Part shown: positions 60,645 through 64,000 of the stretch, one piece after another
Position numbering within the stretch: the stretch's first letter is position 1
How the letters are laid out: each line of letters starts with the position of its first letter
Source of the DNA: Verrucomicrobiota bacterium
GTDB taxonomy: Bacteria; Verrucomicrobiota; Verrucomicrobiia; Chthoniobacterales; SZAS-18
Length of the DNA: 64,000 nucleotides
Assembly: GCA_019241085.1 (NCBI GenBank)
Contig: JAFAXH010000087.1
Coordinates: 1 to 64,000, forward strand
Direction of reading: 5' to 3'
Position numbers and translations under genes: made by a program
Notes under the pieces: generated by a model
Database searches by the model: none
Told to the model about the DNA's origin: nothing
The model's input: only the letters and a program-made list of their open reading frames with translations

Positions 60645-61619
60645 ATGACCCGAACCATCCGCCTTTCGCCGCCACTCTGGCCCGTTGCGCGCCGCCACTT
60701 TTGCCGGCTGCGTCCGCTCGCGGCGGCGACCACCCTTTTGGTCACGCTGCTCGCCGCGCGGATGCCGGCGCGGGCGCACGATGTCTGGCTCGAGCCGGAG
60801 ACTTTTTTCGCCGTGCCGGGCCAGGAAATCGGCGTGCCCTTGCGCATGGGCGAACGGCTGCGGGTCGAGGATCAGAAGCCCTTCCACCGCGATGCCGTCA
60901 CGCGCTTTCAACTGGTCTTCAGCAGCCCGCGCAAACGCCCGCTCGACCTGCTGACACTGACGCAAGAAGGGCAGCAGCCTTTCGGGCGCATCCGACTCGA
61001 TGGCGGCAATGCGCTGCTGGTGCTGGATCGGTCGCAGCGCCGGCTGACGTTGGACGCGGAAAAATTCAACCGCTATCTCGCCGACGAAAATCAGACGGCG
61101 GCGCTCACCCAGCGCGCGCAACTCGGTCAGAGCACCCAGCTGGGAAAGGAACGTTACATTCGCTATTTGAAAGCTCTGGTGCAGGACCGCGAACCTTCCG
61201 CCGCGCCCGCCGTGCTCTACCGTCGCCGCATCGGCCAGCGGCTGGAAATCTTGCTCGAAAACGATCCCGCCAAAGTGCGCGTCGGCCAGCGGCTCAGTGT
61301 CAAAGTCATCTTCGACGGGCGTCCGTTGCCCGGCATGAAAGTCTCGGCGCTGCACCGCGACCGGGATGGCACGGACGCGCGTATTCTCAGCGGCACGACC
61401 GACGCGCGCGGGCGCACGAGTTTTGCCATCGACGCGCCCGGCTTTTGGCTGGTGCGCCTGGTGTATTTGCGACCGATTGCCCCGGCGGATCGCAAGGATG
61501 GCGATGACAGCCAGTGGGAAAGCTTTTGGTCCAGCTATTCATTCGCCGTGCGTCTCCTGCCCGCGGTGAGCGCCACCACTATGCCAGGGTCGTCGTCGCC
61601 AACCGCCGTCCGACCGTAG
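60645..61619 (+). CDS. Exported DUF4198-type protein
   Basis: 324 aa. A signal peptide (about 22-45, LRPLAAATTLLVTLLAARMPARA) is followed by HDVWLEPETFFAVPGQEIGVPLRMGE and a two-part immunoglobulin/carboxypeptidase-regulatory-like beta domain (about 200-300: VRVGQRLSVKVIFDGRPLPGMKVSAL, DARGRTSFAIDAPGFWLVRLVY), typical of the DUF4198 family, which is often linked to metal (nickel or cobalt) uptake. His46 directly after the cleavage site is a possible ligand. It starts 28 bp after the PafA-like stop and may be co-transcribed. No metal transporter is nearby. Confidence 0.82.
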   Translation: MTRTIRLSPPLWPVARRHFCRLRPLAAATTLLVTLLAARMPARAHDVWLEPETFFAVPGQEIGVPLRMGERLRVEDQKPFHRDAVTRFQLVFSSPRKRPLDLLTLTQEGQQPFGRIRLDGGNALLVLDRSQRRLTLDAEKFNRYLADENQTAALTQRAQLGQSTQLGKERYIRYLKALVQDREPSAAPAVLYRRRIGQRLEILLENDPAKVRVGQRLSVKVIFDGRPLPGMKVSALHRDRDGTDARILSGTTDARGRTSFAIDAPGFWLVRLVYLRPIAPADRKDGDDSQWESFWSSYSFAVRLLPAVSATTMPGSSSPTAVRP

Positions 61620-61694
61620 CCGAAGCCAGCGGCGAGCGCACCGGAGAGCGCCAGCCCGGCCGAGTCGCCACACTGAAATTTATATTTGTAAACA

Positions 61695-62171
61695 ATGTCC
61701 ACGCCCAGTTCATCCAGCAGCACGGAATGTCGCACGACCTTGGTCACGCCGCGGCGGGTCAACCTGCAGCTCCAGGCGACGACGCAGGCCGACGCGATCC
61801 TTGAAACCGCCACGCTCTTGGCGGGCCATCACGCGATGACTTCCTTCGAGAAATTTCAAGAAGACCTGCTCTCGCGCGAAGCTGCCGGGCCGACGCATCT
61901 CGGCACCTGTGTCGCGTTGCCACACGCCCGCACGGCGGCGGTGATGGAAATCCTGGTGGCAGCGGGCCGCAGCGAGCAGGGCATTCCTTTCACTGGACTC
62001 AAGGAGCCGGTGCGCTTGATCTTTGTCGTCGCCACGCCGCGCAGTGCGATCACCGGCTACCTCGCCACCGTCGGCGCGCTGGCGCGCATGTTGCGCGACA
62101 CGAACCGGCTTGAGCGGTTGCTGCACTGCGCGACGCCAGCGGAATTTGCCGCGCTTCTGCCCGCGGTGTAA
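61695..62171 (+). CDS. PTS EIIA-type (PtsN/fructose-like) domain protein
   Basis: 158 aa. It is a stand-alone EIIA type-2 domain: residues TTQADAILETATLLAGH, the phospho-accepting His77 in CVALPHARTAAVMEILVAA, IPFTGLKEPVRLIFVVATP and LATVGALARMLRD. Such proteins relay phosphate signals from the PTS rather than moving sugar. No HPr, EI or EIIB/C is in the window. The N-terminal 15 residues are Ser/Thr-rich and unlike the family. A ClC channel gene lies 72 bp downstream. Confidence 0.88.
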   Translation: MSTPSSSSSTECRTTLVTPRRVNLQLQATTQADAILETATLLAGHHAMTSFEKFQEDLLSREAAGPTHLGTCVALPHARTAAVMEILVAAGRSEQGIPFTGLKEPVRLIFVVATPRSAITGYLATVGALARMLRDTNRLERLLHCATPAEFAALLPAV

Positions 62172-62243
62172 TCTCGCCGGGCGACCCGGCTGCGTGACGC
62201 GTTGTTGCCGGCCGCGGGTACACATTTTTTCTCTCATTACGCC

Positions 62244-64000
62244 GTGAGCGCAACGCTGGTTCCCACGCCCGATGAAAACGACGAGTCCGCAGCGCCGCTC
62301 GCGACGGCCGCGAGCCGCGCGGGCGATTCGCGCCAGGCGCGGCTGCGGCTGCTCCTGCGGATTCGCGTCTGGCTGGCGGAGCGCATTCGCTTCAGCGATT
62401 TGCAGGTCAATCTGATCTTCGCCGGCGTTGTCGGTTTGATGGGCGGCTTTGCCTCGGTCGCCTTTCGCATCGCCGCGCGGTGGTTCACGGGCGCGCTGAC
62501 CCTACACTGGCCGGTGACGGAGGAAACTCTCGCCGAGTTGCCCGATTGGTATCGGCTGCTGGTGCCCGTGCTCGGGGCGTTGGCGGCCGGGTTTTGTCTC
62601 TGGTGGGGATCGCGGGTTGGCCGCTCGGGCACGAGCACGGACTACATGGAAGCGATCACGCTGGGCGATGGCGTGCTGCCGTTTCGCTACAGCTTGGTGA
62701 AATCGTTGTCGGCGCTCTGCACCATCGCCTCGGGCGGCTCCATCGGGCGCGAAGGCCCCGTCGTGGCGCTGTCGGCGATGCTCGCGTCGCTCTTTGGCCG
62801 CCGGATGCACTGGCCGACGCCGCGGCTGCGGATGCTGGTGGCTTGCGGTGCGGCGGCGGGCTTGGCGGCGGTGCAAAACGCGCCGATTGCGGGCGCATTC
62901 TTCGTCGCGGAAATCATCCTCGGCCAGATCGTGATGGAGAGCTTCGGCCCGCTCGTCTTTGCCTCCGTGGTGGCGACGCAAACGGTGCGCAATTTTTTGG
63001 GCGAAAGCCCGGTCTATGACATCCCGGCCTTCCGGTTGAACTCCAATTTTGAAATGGTGCCTTACATCGGCCTCGGGCTGTTGCTCGGGCTGGTCGGCGC
63101 GTATTATTTGCAACTGCTGCGAGTCAGCGAAAAAATCTTCGCCCGCTCCGGCATTCCCATCTGGGCGCGCCTGGCCATCGGCGGCGCGGTCGTCGGCGCG
63201 CTCGGGCTGCTCTCGCCCGCCGTGTATGGCAACGGCTTCGCGGCGATCAACGCCTTGTTTCACCAGCAAATGCTCTGGCGGGGCGTGCTGTTGATCCTCG
63301 TCGTGAAACTCCTCGCCACCGCGGCGACTTTCGGCTCCGGCGCGGTAGGCGGCGTGTTTACCCCGACGATGTTTGTCGGCGCGTTTCTCGGCTACTTCGT
63401 TGGCATCGCGTTGCGCTGGCTCGCGCCGGGGATGCAATTCGACCCGCTGGCGTTCGCGTTGGTCGGCATGGGCGCATTTCTGGCCGCGGCGACCCAGGCG
63501 CCGCTCATGTCTATCCTCGTGCTGTTCGAGTTGACGCGCGATTATCTCATCATCCTGCCGCTCATGCTGGCGTGCGTGGTTTCCTATTATGTCTGTCGCG
63601 GAGCGGCGGGCGGCGCTTCGATTTACAGCGAGTCACTCAAGCGCAAGGCCGCGCGCGAGGGACAGAGCGAGCCGGATTGGTCGCGCACGCTCGTCGGCGA
63701 TCTCATGCGGCTGAATCCGCCCGCCGTGACGACCGACGCGGGCTTCAAAAAGATTGCGGAAAGTTTCATCACCACGCGCTTCAACTATCTCTACGTGACA
63801 GACCAGAAGCAGCACTTCGAAGGCGCGATCTCGCTGCACGACGTGAAGCCGTATCTCAGCGACGCCGCGCTCGCCGACATCATCATCGCGCGCGACGTGT
63901 TGCGCGACGATTTCCCGCGCGTCGGGCCGCACGACACTTTGCGCAAAGCGCTGGCCACTTTCACCCATCACGACGGAGAACGCCTGCCGGTCATCAGCGA
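62244..64000 (+). CDS. ClC-family chloride channel/antiporter, truncated by the window end
   Basis: 585 residues are visible from a GTG at 62244. The ClC core (about 45-470) has the gating glutamate Glu170 in GGSIGREGPVVAL, an altered first selectivity loop (GRSGTSTDYMEAI instead of GSGIP), the internal VAEIIL region, and GGVFTPTMFVG. A C-terminal CBS region begins at about 485 (VGDLMRLNPPAVTTDAGFKKIAESF...NYLYVTD). The gene continues past 64000. Whether it is a channel or a Cl-/H+ exchanger cannot be told here. Confidence 0.93.
   Translation, partial: MSATLVPTPDENDESAAPLATAASRAGDSRQARLRLLLRIRVWLAERIRFSDLQVNLIFAGVVGLMGGFASVAFRIAARWFTGALTLHWPVTEETLAELPDWYRLLVPVLGALAAGFCLWWGSRVGRSGTSTDYMEAITLGDGVLPFRYSLVKSLSALCTIASGGSIGREGPVVALSAMLASLFGRRMHWPTPRLRMLVACGAAAGLAAVQNAPIAGAFFVAEIILGQIVMESFGPLVFASVVATQTVRNFLGESPVYDIPAFRLNSNFEMVPYIGLGLLLGLVGAYYLQLLRVSEKIFARSGIPIWARLAIGGAVVGALGLLSPAVYGNGFAAINALFHQQMLWRGVLLILVVKLLATAATFGSGAVGGVFTPTMFVGAFLGYFVGIALRWLAPGMQFDPLAFALVGMGAFLAAATQAPLMSILVLFELTRDYLIILPLMLACVVSYYVCRGAAGGASIYSESLKRKAAREGQSEPDWSRTLVGDLMRLNPPAVTTDAGFKKIAESFITTRFNYLYVTDQKQHFEGAISLHDVKPYLSDAALADIIIARDVLRDDFPRVGPHDTLRKALATFTHHDGERLPVIS

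Noticed and set aside
60513-61355. 280-aa minus-strand frame opposite the DUF4198 gene
   Set aside because: The plus strand has a signal peptide and DUF4198-like domain; the minus frame does not. It was also checked as a possible Pup/UBact modifier and its C-terminus does not end in GGQ/GGE.

Overview
The window is GC-rich, densely packed chromosomal DNA from a diderm (LPS-bearing) bacterium. Lipid A and LPS genes (lpxA, lptD), a TamA/TamB pair, BamA-type beta-barrel signatures, a GH75 chitosanase-like protein, a DUF4159 protein, a PafA-family ligase homologue and several small proteins of the kind found in Verrucomicrobiota together suggest that phylum. This is inference from gene content; there is no rRNA in the window to confirm it. 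I found no rRNA, tRNA, CRISPR array, transposase or prophage.

Layout. 0.1-2.7 kb: a hypothetical gene, a membrane-anchored LysM protein with a catalytically dead L,D-transpeptidase-like domain, and accA. 2.7-9.9 kb (-): tamB then tamA, stop codon abutting start codon. 10-13.5 kb (+): speA and a long NfeD membrane protease. 13.5-17.5 kb (-): a tight acyl-CoA dehydrogenase / class III CoA-transferase / ThDP-enzyme operon. 17.7-24.3 kb (-): envelope genes lptD, galE, lpxA, with radC and a polyprenyl diphosphate synthase. 24.5-31 kb: DUF4159, aroE, a squalene-synthase-like enzyme with an RGG-rich tail, a DUF362 protein, hemW. 31-34.2 kb (-): bioA and bioD, with a terminator between them. 34.3-37.1 kb (+): SDR, TMEM14-like protein, GH75 protein. 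37.1-40.4 kb (-): dnaA and argA. 40.6-44.5 kb (+): KDPG aldolase, a 74-aa protein coupled to rnr, and an AT-rich orphan gene. 44.6-48 kb (-): glutaredoxin-like gene, rpsA, dienelactone hydrolase. 48.1-50 kb (+): thyA, pyrD. 50-58.3 kb (-): rplQ-rpoA, then a ferric-iron-type ABC importer interrupted by two small coiled-coil genes and a compound repeat, then an M23 peptidase. 58.4-64 kb (+): zinc-ribbon coiled-coil protein, orphan PafA-like protein, DUF4198, PTS EIIA-like protein and a ClC channel cut by the window end.

Most genes are housekeeping. The most unusual structure lies between genes: at least four sequence families of intergenic elements built from short tandem units of about 9-11 bp, three of them arranged as long inverted repeats (40467-40573; 45072-45158 and 51953-52040, which are two copies of one family in the same orientation; 55932-56216, a nested double palindrome) plus a single-arm array at 12017-12047. 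The other notable observations are the lone PafA-family protein with no visible Pup/UBact, ATPase or proteasome genes, the pseudo-L,D-transpeptidase, a possible lipoprotein (TamL-like) TamA, and an RGG-box extension on a squalene-synthase-like enzyme.
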